Shown one piece after another: positions 16,388-24,857 of a stretch of DNA of 43,837 bases. Both the position numbers and the translations under genes were made by a program. The stretch's first letter is position 1; each line of letters begins with the position of its first letter. The notes beneath the pieces were generated by a model. That model did no database searches. It had not been told where the DNA came from and saw nothing but the letters and a program-made list of their open reading frames with translations. Source of the stretch: an uncultured Bacteroides sp. (lineage in GTDB: Bacteria; Bacteroidota; Bacteroidia; Bacteroidales; Bacteroidaceae); contig CAMOWU010000016.1 in the NCBI GenBank assembly GCA_946628545.1, forward strand, positions 1 to 43,837. The letters run 5' to 3'.

Positions 16388-17899
16388 TTATGGATTCTGC
16401 TCATCTTGAGAGATGTGTTCGTTGTTCTGGATTTCACGTCTTGGAATCTGATAGGTCCAAAGCACATCGTGAGCAGGAACGGTCAACAAGTGTCCGGCAA
16501 GGTGATTGCTGCCTTCGTAGTTACGGTCGATACCCTCGTTCATACGTTTGAGGTCGAAGAAGCGGAATCCCTCACCCCAGAGTTCTATACGTCTTTGCAG
16601 TTCCACATCTTTGACAGTGACGGTAGCCTTGTTCCAGCTTGGCTGGCGCTCCGCCATCAGTTCCTTCAGTACAGAAGCGGCCTTGGCGCCATCTCCCAGA
16701 TGAGCGTAAGCTTCTGCTTCGATCAGTACCATTTCAGGTGCGCGCATGTAGATATAGTCCATTGTCCAGTTGCCATCGTCGCCGAACTTGAGGTTGGCGT
16801 ATGGTTTCTTTGAACCTGTAGTTGGTTGAGATGAGTCACCGTCTGGTCCGTTGAAGAGATCCTTTCTGTAGTCATCGTCTGCAATCTGTGAGTAGAGGCG
16901 TGCGTCGATGAGTTTTGTGCAATAGCCGACACCTGCATATCCAGGAGCGAAACTTGAAAGATGGCTGAAGAAAGAGGCGTATGAAGTTTGGGTTTCTGTG
17001 GTATGGTTGAAGCCCCACATCACGTCGCTTGCACCTACATTCATGAATCCGTCGTGCAGTTCCTCGAAGGTGCGCAGACCATAATTCTTGCGTGCTTTGT
17101 TGGCGGCGTCAGCAGCCTTCTGCCACTGACCTGTCAGCAAATAGACACGTGCGAGAAGTCCGTTGGCAACACTGGCGTCGATATAGTTCTTGCCACTGTC
17201 TCCGCTTGGACGAATGTATCCTGCCTCAAGCATTTCCACTGCCTTCTCAAGGTCGGACTGTGCTGCATCGAGTACTTCGCCAACCGTGTTGCGTCCAGTT
17301 GCTTCGGTGATTTCGTCTTGTGTTTTTCCGTCGCTCTCAAGATAGATGATAGGAACACCAGGAGCGTCTCTGTCGATCTCGCCTGAATTGTCCTTCTTCA
17401 TGAAGTCTTGGAACATCTGGATCAAGTAGTAGTAGCTCATGCCTCGCATGGCGTATGCTTGTCCGGCAAGTCCTTTCTCTGCTACAGTTTCAGGACCGTC
17501 GGGGAAGAATCCGATAATCTCATTGGCCTTGGCGATGTTGGTGTAGAAGAGCTCCCAATGTTGGTAGGGGCGCTGCCACTGCTCGAGTCGATAGTCGAAG
17601 TCGTAGTCATAGATGAACCAGTGCGAAGCGTCGAATGCGATATCTTCCGACATGACTTCGAAGCAGAACAAGGTTGACATGAAACCGAAGTCGTCATGGC
17701 TCTCATTTCCTGCATGGTTGTACTCAACCATATATGACCACATACCATTGAGGAATGCTTCAGGGTTCTTGGCTGCAGCCTCACCGGCTTGATCAGGTGT
17801 GAGTACAGAGGTGTCTTCAGCGTCGAGGAAGTCGGTGCTACAAGAGTTGAATCCCACCGTCAGCAGCAATCCTATGCTTAAATATTTTAATGCTTTCAT
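16388..17899 (-). CDS. SusD/RagB-family outer-membrane lipoprotein
   Basis: A 503-residue nutrient-binding lipoprotein that caps the SusC channel. ATG at 17897-17899 gives MKALKYLSIGLLLTVGFNSC with the lipid-modified C20, then STDFLDAEDTS, the classic SusD N-terminus. The body carries the SusD/RagB helical repeats (GLAGQAYAMRGMSYYYLIQMFQDF; NGLLARVYLLTGQWQKAADAANKA) and the C-terminal WGEGFRFFDLKRMNEG signature. An upstream in-frame start at 17938 would spoil the signal peptide. It begins 40 bases after the susC stop codon. With susC, it forms a TonB-dependent uptake pair for glycan fragments or, as in RagAB, peptides. Confidence 0.93.
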   Translation of the reverse strand: MKALKYLSIGLLLTVGFNSCSTDFLDAEDTSVLTPDQAGEAAAKNPEAFLNGMWSYMVEYNHAGNESHDDFGFMSTLFCFEVMSEDIAFDASHWFIYDYDFDYRLEQWQRPYQHWELFYTNIAKANEIIGFFPDGPETVAEKGLAGQAYAMRGMSYYYLIQMFQDFMKKDNSGEIDRDAPGVPIIYLESDGKTQDEITEATGRNTVGEVLDAAQSDLEKAVEMLEAGYIRPSGDSGKNYIDASVANGLLARVYLLTGQWQKAADAANKARKNYGLRTFEELHDGFMNVGASDVMWGFNHTTETQTSYASFFSHLSSFAPGYAGVGYCTKLIDARLYSQIADDDYRKDLFNGPDGDSSQPTTGSKKPYANLKFGDDGNWTMDYIYMRAPEMVLIEAEAYAHLGDGAKAASVLKELMAERQPSWNKATVTVKDVELQRRIELWGEGFRFFDLKRMNEGIDRNYEGSNHLAGHLLTVPAHDVLWTYQIPRREIQNNEHISQDEQNP

Positions 17900-17939
17900 A
17901 TCTTTCTTTTTTATTATTTTAGCTTGATGTATATTCATC

Positions 17940-20900
17940 TTAGAAAGTGAGGCTCAGACCGAATGAGCATGAACGGATTGGAGAGTATGGGTAACCCGTT
18001 GATCCAGAGAAGCTCTGGCGTGGGTCAAGACCCTTACGTCTTGATACCATCATGAGGTTTTCGGCAGAGAAGTAAACGCGCAGCTTTTCGAATCCCCAGT
18101 TAGAGATCAAACTCTTAGGAAGATTGTAACCAAATGTGAGGTTGGTGATGGCGAAATAAGAGGCTCTGGTCAGGAAGAAGTCAGAGTTTGCTTCGATACC
18201 AGCGTTGTTCTTGTCGTAGTAGAGAGCAGGGATATCCGTGTTGGTGTGTGTCGGAGTCCAACGGTCGAACATGTCCTTGTGGAAGTTGTGTCCTTTGTCT
18301 CCTGCACTCATCAAAGCAGCGTAGAAGCTGTCATTCACCCATCCGCCGAGTTGGAATGCAGTAGCGATAGAGAGGTCGAATCCTTTCCACTCCACCTTTG
18401 AGTTGATACCACCAGTGAGGTCGGGTATAGCAGACTTGCCTAACTCGCGCTGAGTGGCTTTGTCAGTGGTGTTGGCATAGCTGTCCCATTCGTTTTTCAC
18501 CTCATACTCGCCTTCTTTCATGCCGGCAGCTTCAGCTGCTGTGATTTGCTTGCCGTCCTTGTAGTAGTGGTCTTTGTAAACATTATAGCGTGGTAAGCCG
18601 TTTTCGGGATCAACGCCTGCATATTCATACATATAGTAGTCGTAGAGTGAACCACCTTTCTTCCACCAGTAGCTGCCGCGTGCAAAGCCTTCTTCTGGTT
18701 TTCCATCAGGCAGGCGAGTGAGTTTGTTCTTGTAGTGTGTGAGGTTCAGACCGATGTTCCATTTGAAGTCGCGTGTCTTGATGGCGTCAACGTCCATGGT
18801 GAACTCTATACCATTGTTGCGCATGTCCACCTCATTGTGCCATTCACTGTCGGGGTTACCCACTGATGGTGGTAATGGGCGGCTGTAGAGCAGGTCGATT
18901 GTGCTCTTGATGAAATAGTCAAACTCTACGTTCAAACGATTGAAGAAGCGTCCTTCAAAACCAACGTTGAAGTTGCGGTTCTTCTCCCATGTCAGGTCTT
19001 TCATACCACGTTGTGCCTTAGACAGACCGGCGGCGCCATCAATGCGTGATACTGTGTAAAGGTCCATGTAAGCACGTATAGGGCTGATTTCATCGTTACC
19101 TTGTGTACCGTAAGAGATTTTCACCTTCAGGTTGTCGATGGCATCAACATTTTTCAGCCAAGGCTCTTCCTTCAGTCTCCAACTTGCTCCAATTCCGAAG
19201 AATGTGCCCCAGCGCTTGTGGTCGCCGTCGTAGAAGCGTGAAGAACCGTCGCGACGGAGGCTGAAGTTGAAGTAGTAGCGGTCGAGGTAGTTATAGTCTG
19301 CAATCAGGAAATATCCCTCACGCTCTGTTGAGTAGCGGTAGCTGGTGAGGTTCTGATACATCGTGGCGTTGGCAAAGTCAGGATTGTTGGCGTCAACGAA
19401 GTTGGTCATGTGCCCTAACATATATCTGTACTTCATTTCCTGGCTCTCGTGTCCGATGTTGGCATGAACTTCGTGGCCGTTGTAGTTGTGGCGCCAGTCG
19501 AGCAGTTGCTGGCCGTCAAGATGACCCGTACGGTCTGTTTCTTGATATCCACGTCCACCTACATTTTTTGCGTCACCACCGATAGGGGTCATGTACTCAA
19601 CACTTCTGCTGTTGAAAGCGTCATAGGCGATGTTGGCAGTGAACTTGAAGTCGTTCAGGAATGAGAGCTCGAAGTATCCGCGAGCGTTGACGTTATCGCG
19701 TATCACCTGGTTCTCACCGGCTTCAGCGGCTGCCAATGGGTTTTGCTCAGAAGCGTAAGGACGCACATATTCAGTACCCCAGTCGTACTGGCGATTGCCA
19801 TTTTCGTCTGTCCAAAGCGTACCATCCTGTTTGTAAAGATAAATAGGATAGATGGGCGCGATGCTCTGTGAGAACATGAAGATATTGGAATAGTTGCTAT
19901 TCGTATTTCCGAATGTAGTGCGGTCGGTGTGTGAGAAACCGATGTTTGCACCCACTCTGACGTACTGTCCGATGTTTTGGTCGATTTTAGCGCGGGCGCT
20001 GAAACGGTCGAAGTCAGAACCTTCCATGTAGCCTTCGTCGCCAAGGTAAGTGGCTGATAAGTAGGTTTTTGTCTGATCAGTACCACCAGCTACGCTGACG
20101 TTGTACTCCTGGCGGAAACCATTTTCAAACGCATCATTTCTCCAAGTGTCGCCCCATTTGAGGTCCTTGGCGTTAGGATTGAGTTTGCCAGTCAGTGGGT
20201 CGATGATGGCATTGTCGGCAATTCCTTTGTAGATGTTGTATTGCAGGTTGCCGTCGATCAAGTGCTGTGCAGCATATTGGTTGGCTCCCATATATCCCAT
20301 TTGGTCAACCAGGCTGTTGCGATATGCCTCGTACATCATCTCGTAGTACTCACCAGGATTGGTGATGATGTCGTAGGTGGGAACACCACGTGAGTTCCAG
20401 CCTAAACGGCCATCGAAGCTGACTTTCACCCTGCCCTGCTTACCGCTCTTGGTCTGGATGATGATCACACCATTGGCACCGCGAGCACCATAGATGGCGT
20501 TGGCTGCGGCATCCTTAGATATGGTCACACTCTCCATGTCTGAAACAGGAATAGAGTTGAGGGAACCTTCGAATGGCACACCGTCGAGGATGATCAGTGG
20601 AGATGTAGATGCACTGATAGAACCGATACCACGAATCAAGATTGAACCCACAGAACCTGGAGAGCCTGAACTGGAAGCCACTTGAACGCCCGCCACAGAA
20701 CCAGCGAGTGCCTGGCTGATGTTTGAAGCCTGTACATTCTCCAAGGATTCAGCCTTGATGGTTTTGGCGGCACCCGTGAAGGAAGCCTTCTTTTGTGTGC
20801 CGTAGGCTGTGACAATCACTTCGTCGGTCTCAGTAGATTCAGACTCCAAACGAACGAACATCTTAGGTTTGGCAGCTACTTCGACACTTTTCATTCCGAT

Positions 20901-21128
20901 GTACGACACTTTGATGCGAGAGCCGTTAGGAACATTGTTGATGGTGAAGTTACCGTTGATGTCGGCTGCGGCACCATTGCTTGTACCTACAACTATTACG
21001 GTAGCTCCAACTACAGGTTCGCCTGTCTGTGAATCGACGACCTTACCGGTCACGCTCTGGGCGAAAGCCATGCTGGCTGTCATGAGGCAGGCAGCAATGA
21101 ATAACCATAATCTTTTTCTCATTCTCAA
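17940..21128 (-). CDS. SusC/RagA-family TonB-dependent outer-membrane transporter
   Basis: A 1062-residue TonB-dependent channel. The signal peptide (MRMRKRLWLFIAACLMTASMAFAQ) is followed by a carboxypeptidase-D-like beta domain (VTGKVVDSQTGEPVVGATVIV... DINGNFTI). Next come the TonB-box region (TDEVIVTAYGTQKK), the plug (SIRGIGSI... LIILDGVPFEG... AIYGARGANGVIIIQTKSG) and a 22-strand barrel ending in LSLTF with terminal Phe. There is no N-terminal STN signalling domain, so it is probably not coupled to an anti-sigma factor. ATG at 21120-21122 (third codon) is an equally good start. It heads the set susC-susD-lipoprotein. I could not place a convincing promoter; a lone TAATTTTG (21546-21553, minus) would imply a leader over 400 nt. 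Confidence 0.95.
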   Translation of the reverse strand: MRMRKRLWLFIAACLMTASMAFAQSVTGKVVDSQTGEPVVGATVIVVGTSNGAAADINGNFTINNVPNGSRIKVSYIGMKSVEVAAKPKMFVRLESESTETDEVIVTAYGTQKKASFTGAAKTIKAESLENVQASNISQALAGSVAGVQVASSSGSPGSVGSILIRGIGSISASTSPLIILDGVPFEGSLNSIPVSDMESVTISKDAAANAIYGARGANGVIIIQTKSGKQGRVKVSFDGRLGWNSRGVPTYDIITNPGEYYEMMYEAYRNSLVDQMGYMGANQYAAQHLIDGNLQYNIYKGIADNAIIDPLTGKLNPNAKDLKWGDTWRNDAFENGFRQEYNVSVAGGTDQTKTYLSATYLGDEGYMEGSDFDRFSARAKIDQNIGQYVRVGANIGFSHTDRTTFGNTNSNYSNIFMFSQSIAPIYPIYLYKQDGTLWTDENGNRQYDWGTEYVRPYASEQNPLAAAEAGENQVIRDNVNARGYFELSFLNDFKFTANIAYDAFNSRSVEYMTPIGGDAKNVGGRGYQETDRTGHLDGQQLLDWRHNYNGHEVHANIGHESQEMKYRYMLGHMTNFVDANNPDFANATMYQNLTSYRYSTEREGYFLIADYNYLDRYYFNFSLRRDGSSRFYDGDHKRWGTFFGIGASWRLKEEPWLKNVDAIDNLKVKISYGTQGNDEISPIRAYMDLYTVSRIDGAAGLSKAQRGMKDLTWEKNRNFNVGFEGRFFNRLNVEFDYFIKSTIDLLYSRPLPPSVGNPDSEWHNEVDMRNNGIEFTMDVDAIKTRDFKWNIGLNLTHYKNKLTRLPDGKPEEGFARGSYWWKKGGSLYDYYMYEYAGVDPENGLPRYNVYKDHYYKDGKQITAAEAAGMKEGEYEVKNEWDSYANTTDKATQRELGKSAIPDLTGGINSKVEWKGFDLSIATAFQLGGWVNDSFYAALMSAGDKGHNFHKDMFDRWTPTHTNTDIPALYYDKNNAGIEANSDFFLTRASYFAITNLTFGYNLPKSLISNWGFEKLRVYFSAENLMMVSRRKGLDPRQSFSGSTGYPYSPIRSCSFGLSLTF

Positions 21129-21935
21129 ATTATTTAAATTAGTAATATATATTATTCTTTGCCTCTCACTATAATATATAATAATGTGTGTATTCTTACA
21201 TCCTCAATGTTGCGGCACTTCTTTCTTGACTCTACTGCATTCATCTTCATGTTTCAGACAGTTTTCGCCGCCATTCTGTCACTTTTCAAACAGAAATTGA
21301 ATGCAAGTTTACAAAAAACTAATAAAAAAATGAAATTTTTCAAGGCTAAAGATTGACTTTTTAACATTCAGCTAACAAAATGAAAGCAAGAAAGCGTTAA
21401 CAAGGTGGAAAATTTACATAAAACATAACCTTTTGACACTTCGTTTTCTCTTTTTTACTTAATTTTATTTAATGAAAACATCTGTGGTGTTTTGTCATTT
21501 TGACACGATTACACTCTTGTTCCAAATCCTTTTGAATCCCTATCTCAAAATTACACTGACTTTCTGAAAAAGCCACCCTCCACCTATCCCGAATAATTAT
21601 GCATCTTCACTACTGGTCATACACTTTTCTTCATCACTGTCCAGTTCCGTTTGTGTCTGTCTTTTGAATACATAAGATGGCCAAGATGGGTGTGCATCCA
21701 CTGGCCCACAACCAGAGAAGGCATAACAGCCAGGGGATGTGGTCTTACGGACGGTGTATTCTTAAAACTCTGAATATTCCGATTTTTTTCTTTCAATGAT
21801 ACGTAGGCTAAAATTTCTATTACTATGAGTGATTCCTCTTCATGAAAGAATGCGTTAATTTGATCACAACCAAAGAAGGCATAACAGCCATACTTCTTGA
21901 AAATCGAAAGAAATGCTATTTTTTTCACTATATTA
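21129..21935. other. AT-rich intergenic region upstream of susC
   Basis: About 800 bases of low GC with no recognisable gene. A 103-codon minus-strand frame (21617-21928, beginning MKKIAFLSIFKKYGCYAFF) has no recognised motif and no promoter; I regard it as doubtful. It does contain a 26-bp direct repeat (21707-21732 and 21865-21890, one mismatch). Confidence 0.4.
21707..21890. repeat. 26-bp direct repeat, 158 bp apart
   Basis: CACAACCAGAGAAGGCATAA-CAGCCA (21707-21732) recurs at 21865-21890 with one change (G to A at the ninth base). The spacing is not a multiple of three, so the copies are not in the same reading frame, which argues for a DNA-level repeat. Confidence 0.6.
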
Positions 21936-21967
21936 TTTGGTAATTTGGGAATTCCTTGTTAATTTTG
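21936..21967 (+). promoter_or_regulatory. Promoter of the XRE-ImmA gene
   Basis: TTTG (21936-21939), 20 nt, TAATTTTG (21960-21967): a full match to the Bacteroidetes consensus, with transcription starting near 21970 and a leader of about 34 nt. Confidence 0.7.
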
Positions 21968-22003
21968 CGCTGAATAATTCCTGTTTGTGGGAATTTTGCT
22001 AGG

Positions 22004-23104
22004 ATGGCGTCAGAAGTTGATCATATAACCGTAGAACTCCTTTCGGCTGGTGAAATGCTGAAGAATGAGTTGAGGCACCTTGGTTTAACTCAAAAGCAGT
22101 TTGCTGAGGTGTCAGGTATTAGTGCGTCTCATTTGAATGAAATTATAAAAGGCCATAGGGATATATCTATCAAACTAGCTGAAAAGTTGCAGGCTGTTCT
22201 TGCTATTCCTGTTTCCGTTTGGCTCGAAGTCCAAGCCAAATACAATATATCCAGAAGTCATTTATCCTCAGAGGATGAGGAAGAGAGGAAAAGTGGAGAG
22301 CTTCTATCTGAGTATGATGCGGTTATCAGTGTAAAGGAATTGTTTCACAAGCTGAATCTGGTTAATACGAGTAACAAGGAGAAAATTGATATTTTGAAAA
22401 CAAGTTATCTTCTTCCTGATCCCTCTCAACTGAAACTCTCATTTGGTAAAATAAGTGGATGGTTCAGAAAGTCAGCTAAACAGGGGTTAGACAGTCGGAT
22501 GATTGTGACATGGATTGTTCTGGCAAGGTATGAAGCCCGTAGAATAGACGTGAATAGTAAGTTTGACAGAGGTAGTTGTCTGGAGCTGACAACAGAACTA
22601 CGTACCATCTTCCATGAGAATTCTGATACACTCAAAAGGGTTACTCAGGTGATGTCGTCACACGGTATCAGATTTAGTGTAGTTGATAAATTAGAACATG
22701 CTTCAATTGACGGCTATTCTTATATCGACACTGAAGGTGTTCCTGTAATTGTGGTCACCCTGCGTCATAAAAAAATAGACTTCTTTGCTTTTACTGTTTT
22801 GCATGAGGTTTGTCATGTATACAAGCATCTCAATAGCGAAAATAACAATATGGTTTCTCTGTCTGACTACGACAACGAGACAGTGGAAGAAGAGGAAGCG
22901 AATGCTTTTGCGTCAAATGTCCTAATTCCACAGGCACTTTGGCGTATCGCTCCAGAAGTGCCAATGAACCCCTTTGTTATTCAGCGGAGGTACACATTAT
23001 GGGCTGAAAAAAACCATTTGAACAAATGGATTGTTTTAGGGCGAGTCTCACATGAGACAGGTATGTATAAATTCAAAACCGACGAAAGTCGGCTTATTCA
23101 TTAA
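22004..23104 (+). CDS. XRE-family regulator fused to an ImmA/IrrE-type metallopeptidase
   Basis: A 366-residue protein. Residues 12-80 form a helix-turn-helix of the HigA/VapI antidote type (LGLTQKQFAEVSGISASHLNEIIKGHRDISIKLAEKL, in pieces). The C-terminal half carries a zinc protease motif HEVCH at 267-271, followed by the downstream acidic block VEEEEANAFASNVLIP, where a Glu serves as third zinc ligand in ImmA/IrrE proteins. Such fusions act as stress- or phage-responsive repressors or as antitoxins that cleave a partner. No HigB/RelE-like toxin frame is present on either side, so the partner, if any, is elsewhere or is in the downstream DUF4417 set. Codon usage is more AT-rich than the flanking housekeeping genes, which suggests acquisition by transfer. 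A perfect terminator follows. Confidence 0.85.
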   Translation: MASEVDHITVELLSAGEMLKNELRHLGLTQKQFAEVSGISASHLNEIIKGHRDISIKLAEKLQAVLAIPVSVWLEVQAKYNISRSHLSSEDEEERKSGELLSEYDAVISVKELFHKLNLVNTSNKEKIDILKTSYLLPDPSQLKLSFGKISGWFRKSAKQGLDSRMIVTWIVLARYEARRIDVNSKFDRGSCLELTTELRTIFHENSDTLKRVTQVMSSHGIRFSVVDKLEHASIDGYSYIDTEGVPVIVVTLRHKKIDFFAFTVLHEVCHVYKHLNSENNNMVSLSDYDNETVEEEEANAFASNVLIPQALWRIAPEVPMNPFVIQRRYTLWAEKNHLNKWIVLGRVSHETGMYKFKTDESRLIH

Positions 23105-23121
23105 CTTATAAAAGGAGGTGC

Positions 23122-23145
23122 ATGAAAATGTATAAGGAGATATAG
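23122..23145 (+). other. Very short frame behind a strong Shine-Dalgarno sequence
   Basis: AAAGGAGGTGC precedes ATG at 23122, which reads MKMYKEI and stops. Such a strong Shine-Dalgarno match is uncommon in Bacteroidetes. It may be the remains of a deleted gene start or a leader peptide; it may be chance. Confidence 0.2.
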
Positions 23146-23163
23146 CAAAGTAGGGTAACGAAA

Positions 23164-23193
23164 AGTCCTACACTACGGCAATAGTGTAGGACT
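23164..23193 (+). terminator. Terminator after the XRE-ImmA gene
   Basis: A perfect 12-bp stem (23164-23175 with 23182-23193) closes the loop CGGCAA. There is no T-run after it on the plus strand, so efficiency is uncertain. It separates this gene from the DUF4417 set. Confidence 0.6.
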
Positions 23194-23353
23194 GAAAGGT
23201 TTGCTTCCCGATTGGCATTCCGAGTTACCCCGAAAAACAGAAAGAATTCCTTAGGTATTGCAAAATTATAGATTATTATTGAAAAAAGCAAATTTGGGTT
23301 CAAAAATCGGGATTTCTTGTTTTTTGTTTAATGTTTCGTAAGTTTTACAATAA

Positions 23354-23361
23354 TACTTTTG
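23354..23361 (+). promoter_or_regulatory. -7 promoter box of the DUF4417 set
   Basis: TACTTTTG fits TAnnTTTG and ends 3 bases before ATG 23365. With transcription starting about 3-4 nt after the box, the mRNA would be leaderless. No clear TTTG box lies 19-21 nt upstream. Confidence 0.4.
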
Positions 23362-23364
23362 CAA

Positions 23365-24096
23365 ATGCAAGATTTGTTTTTCTCTGGTTTTGAATGTGTC
23401 ATTGCTACAAATTCAACTTCGAAAAGAAAAAGAGAAAAGATTGACAAAAAGAGAAAAGGTTTTCATCCCAACATTCAAGAGCTTTTTCATTGCGAGTTAT
23501 ACGGCAGCTTTCCTACAGCGGGGAAGACCCCACTGCCAGTGCTGAAACCAATAAAAAACATTTATCCAATTCGTCTTGTTCCTTTCAATGTAGCTTACGC
23601 CAATAAGGACTACAATTGTACTGTGCATTTCTACATTGATGACGCACTGTTTCTTAGGGTTTTGCGAAATCCGGAGAAGTATCTGGCTTTTTTTCAGAAA
23701 TGTCATTCTGTCATTGGCCCCGATCTCTCACAGTATATCAATATGTCCTATGAGGAACGCTATTATTGTGCTTATATTAACAGGGCATTCACTGCATATC
23801 TACAAAGGAATGGTGTCAACGTAATCGTCAATGTGACATGGTCCCTTCCAGATAGTTATGAATATAGCATCTCTGGCATTCCTCAACATTCGGTAGTAGC
23901 AATCAATTGCACAGGCATTTTGAAATATAATGTTTCTAAGTACCTGTGGCAAAGAGGCTATCAATACGTTTGCGAGCACATCAACCCTCTTTTGATAGTC
24001 CGCTATGGCAATAAAATGCCATGCGAAACACCTTCGATAAGTTTGTATTTTGAAAATGAACGAATTAATAGGTTGAGATATGGGAGCAAACGGTAG
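23365..24096 (+). CDS. DUF4417-like protein
   Basis: A 243-residue soluble protein. The basic start (STSKRKREKIDKKRKGFHPN) is followed by features I associate with the DUF4417 family, often found on phages and mobile elements: a proline-rich link (LPVLKPIKNIYPIRLVPFNVA), CTVHFYIDDALFLRVLRNPEKYL, the GPDLSQYINM block, a YINRAFTAYLQRNGVNVIVNVTWS block, and SVVAINCTG. Its biochemical role is not known to me. ATG 23365 is chosen as the first ATG after the -7 box; the TTG two codons earlier is less likely. Its stop overlaps the next gene's start by 17 bases, so the three genes to 24803 are probably translated together. Base composition is AT-rich. Family call from memory, moderate certainty. Confidence 0.65.
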   Translation: MQDLFFSGFECVIATNSTSKRKREKIDKKRKGFHPNIQELFHCELYGSFPTAGKTPLPVLKPIKNIYPIRLVPFNVAYANKDYNCTVHFYIDDALFLRVLRNPEKYLAFFQKCHSVIGPDLSQYINMSYEERYYCAYINRAFTAYLQRNGVNVIVNVTWSLPDSYEYSISGIPQHSVVAINCTGILKYNVSKYLWQRGYQYVCEHINPLLIVRYGNKMPCETPSISLYFENERINRLRYGSKR

Positions 24097-24454
24097 TGCT
24101 GAAAAAGGTTCGACCAATACAGAAGAAGGCCGTAACTATAAAACGGTTTATAGTATAGGTGAGAATATCAAGGTTTTGGAGCCTAAAGACCCCAAGAAAG
24201 GTATCAAACTACCAGAGGAAAGTCATACCCCCAACCGGATTTATGCAATATTCTACAAAGATGGTCATGACGTGAAAGCCATCGCCGTTTACGACGATGA
24301 CTGTAAGAAACTATACGAAATACACACCATTGATCATAAAGGACTTGGTGCGCATTATCATGTGTGGGAAAATGGGAAGCCAACAGAAGTGCATAGCATT
24401 ACTCCCGAGATGCAGTCCCTGATAGATAAAATAAGAAATTTCAATCCTTCATAA
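24080..24454 (+). CDS. Unknown protein in the DUF4417 set, toxin-domain-like
   Basis: A 124-residue soluble protein with no signal peptide. It begins inside the end of the DUF4417 gene (17-base overlap, other frame). The start is Gly/Ser/Asn-rich (MGANGSAEKGST), resembling a linker. It is followed by a compact alpha/beta domain with conserved-looking residues: RIYAIFYKDGHDVKAIAVYDDD, then EIHTIDHKGLGAHYHVW. The His cluster (HTIDH, HYH) near the C-terminus recalls C-terminal toxin domains of polymorphic or phage-head (MuF-type) toxins. A similar-sized acidic protein follows one base later, as an immunity partner would. I do not recognise the family with certainty; function is inference. Confidence 0.6.
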   Translation: MGANGSAEKGSTNTEEGRNYKTVYSIGENIKVLEPKDPKKGIKLPEESHTPNRIYAIFYKDGHDVKAIAVYDDDCKKLYEIHTIDHKGLGAHYHVWENGKPTEVHSITPEMQSLIDKIRNFNPS

Positions 24455-24455
24455 A

Positions 24456-24803
24456 ATGAAAGATCCAGATTACATTGCATTGGATTTGTGCGGTTATCGT
24501 TACAATCGAAAATATCCGCCAAATGAAAGTAAGTATGGTACTCATTACAGAGGTTATAAGAACAATGCAGAGGAAGTGTTGTTTTATGACTTTGCCGTTC
24601 AGTTTTACGATGTCTCGTTCAAATACAATGGAAAATCATACTATTTGCTGACCGACGAAGATCATGTGGCAGTCTGTGATGAACGTTTCACTGAAGAGTA
24701 TGAGACATTCAGCAATGCCAATGAATTGATAGAGAGATTCACGATTGATGGCAAACCACTATTGGTCCTGATTGATCAATTAGAGGATGTCGAACCTGAA
24801 TAG
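24456..24803 (+). CDS. Unknown small acidic protein, immunity-partner-like
   Basis: A 115-residue acidic soluble protein that starts one base after the previous stop codon. It has aromatic-rich strands (YGTHYRGYKNNAEEVLFYDFAVQFYDVSF), a lysine/tyrosine turn (NGKSYYLL) and an acidic C-terminal half ending in LIDQLEDVEPE. Size, acidity and tight coupling to the gene before it are what one expects of an immunity protein for a small toxin, but no motif proves it. It is the last gene of the set; a hairpin (24824-24849) follows. Confidence 0.6.
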   Translation: MKDPDYIALDLCGYRYNRKYPPNESKYGTHYRGYKNNAEEVLFYDFAVQFYDVSFKYNGKSYYLLTDEDHVAVCDERFTEEYETFSNANELIERFTIDGKPLLVLIDQLEDVEPE

Positions 24804-24823
24804 TCTTTATGGATGTGTAAGAA

Positions 24824-24849
24824 GTCGGAAATATCCATTCTTTTCCGAC
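24824..24849 (+). terminator. Possible terminator after the DUF4417 set
   Basis: GTCGGAAA (24824-24831) pairs with TTTCCGAC (24842-24849), an 8-bp stem with a 10-nt loop, 20 bases after the last stop codon. There is no T-run. Confidence 0.4.
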
Positions 24850-24857
24850 CGTGATGA

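Noticed and set aside
21617-21928. 103-codon minus-strand frame (MKKIAFLSIFKKYGCYAFF...)
   Set aside because: No recognised motif, no promoter box, contains a non-register DNA repeat; kept only as a doubtful frame.
23125-23145. Resemblance of AAGGAGATATA to a common expression-vector ribosome site
   Set aside because: Too short to mean anything; native flanking sequence continues on both sides.
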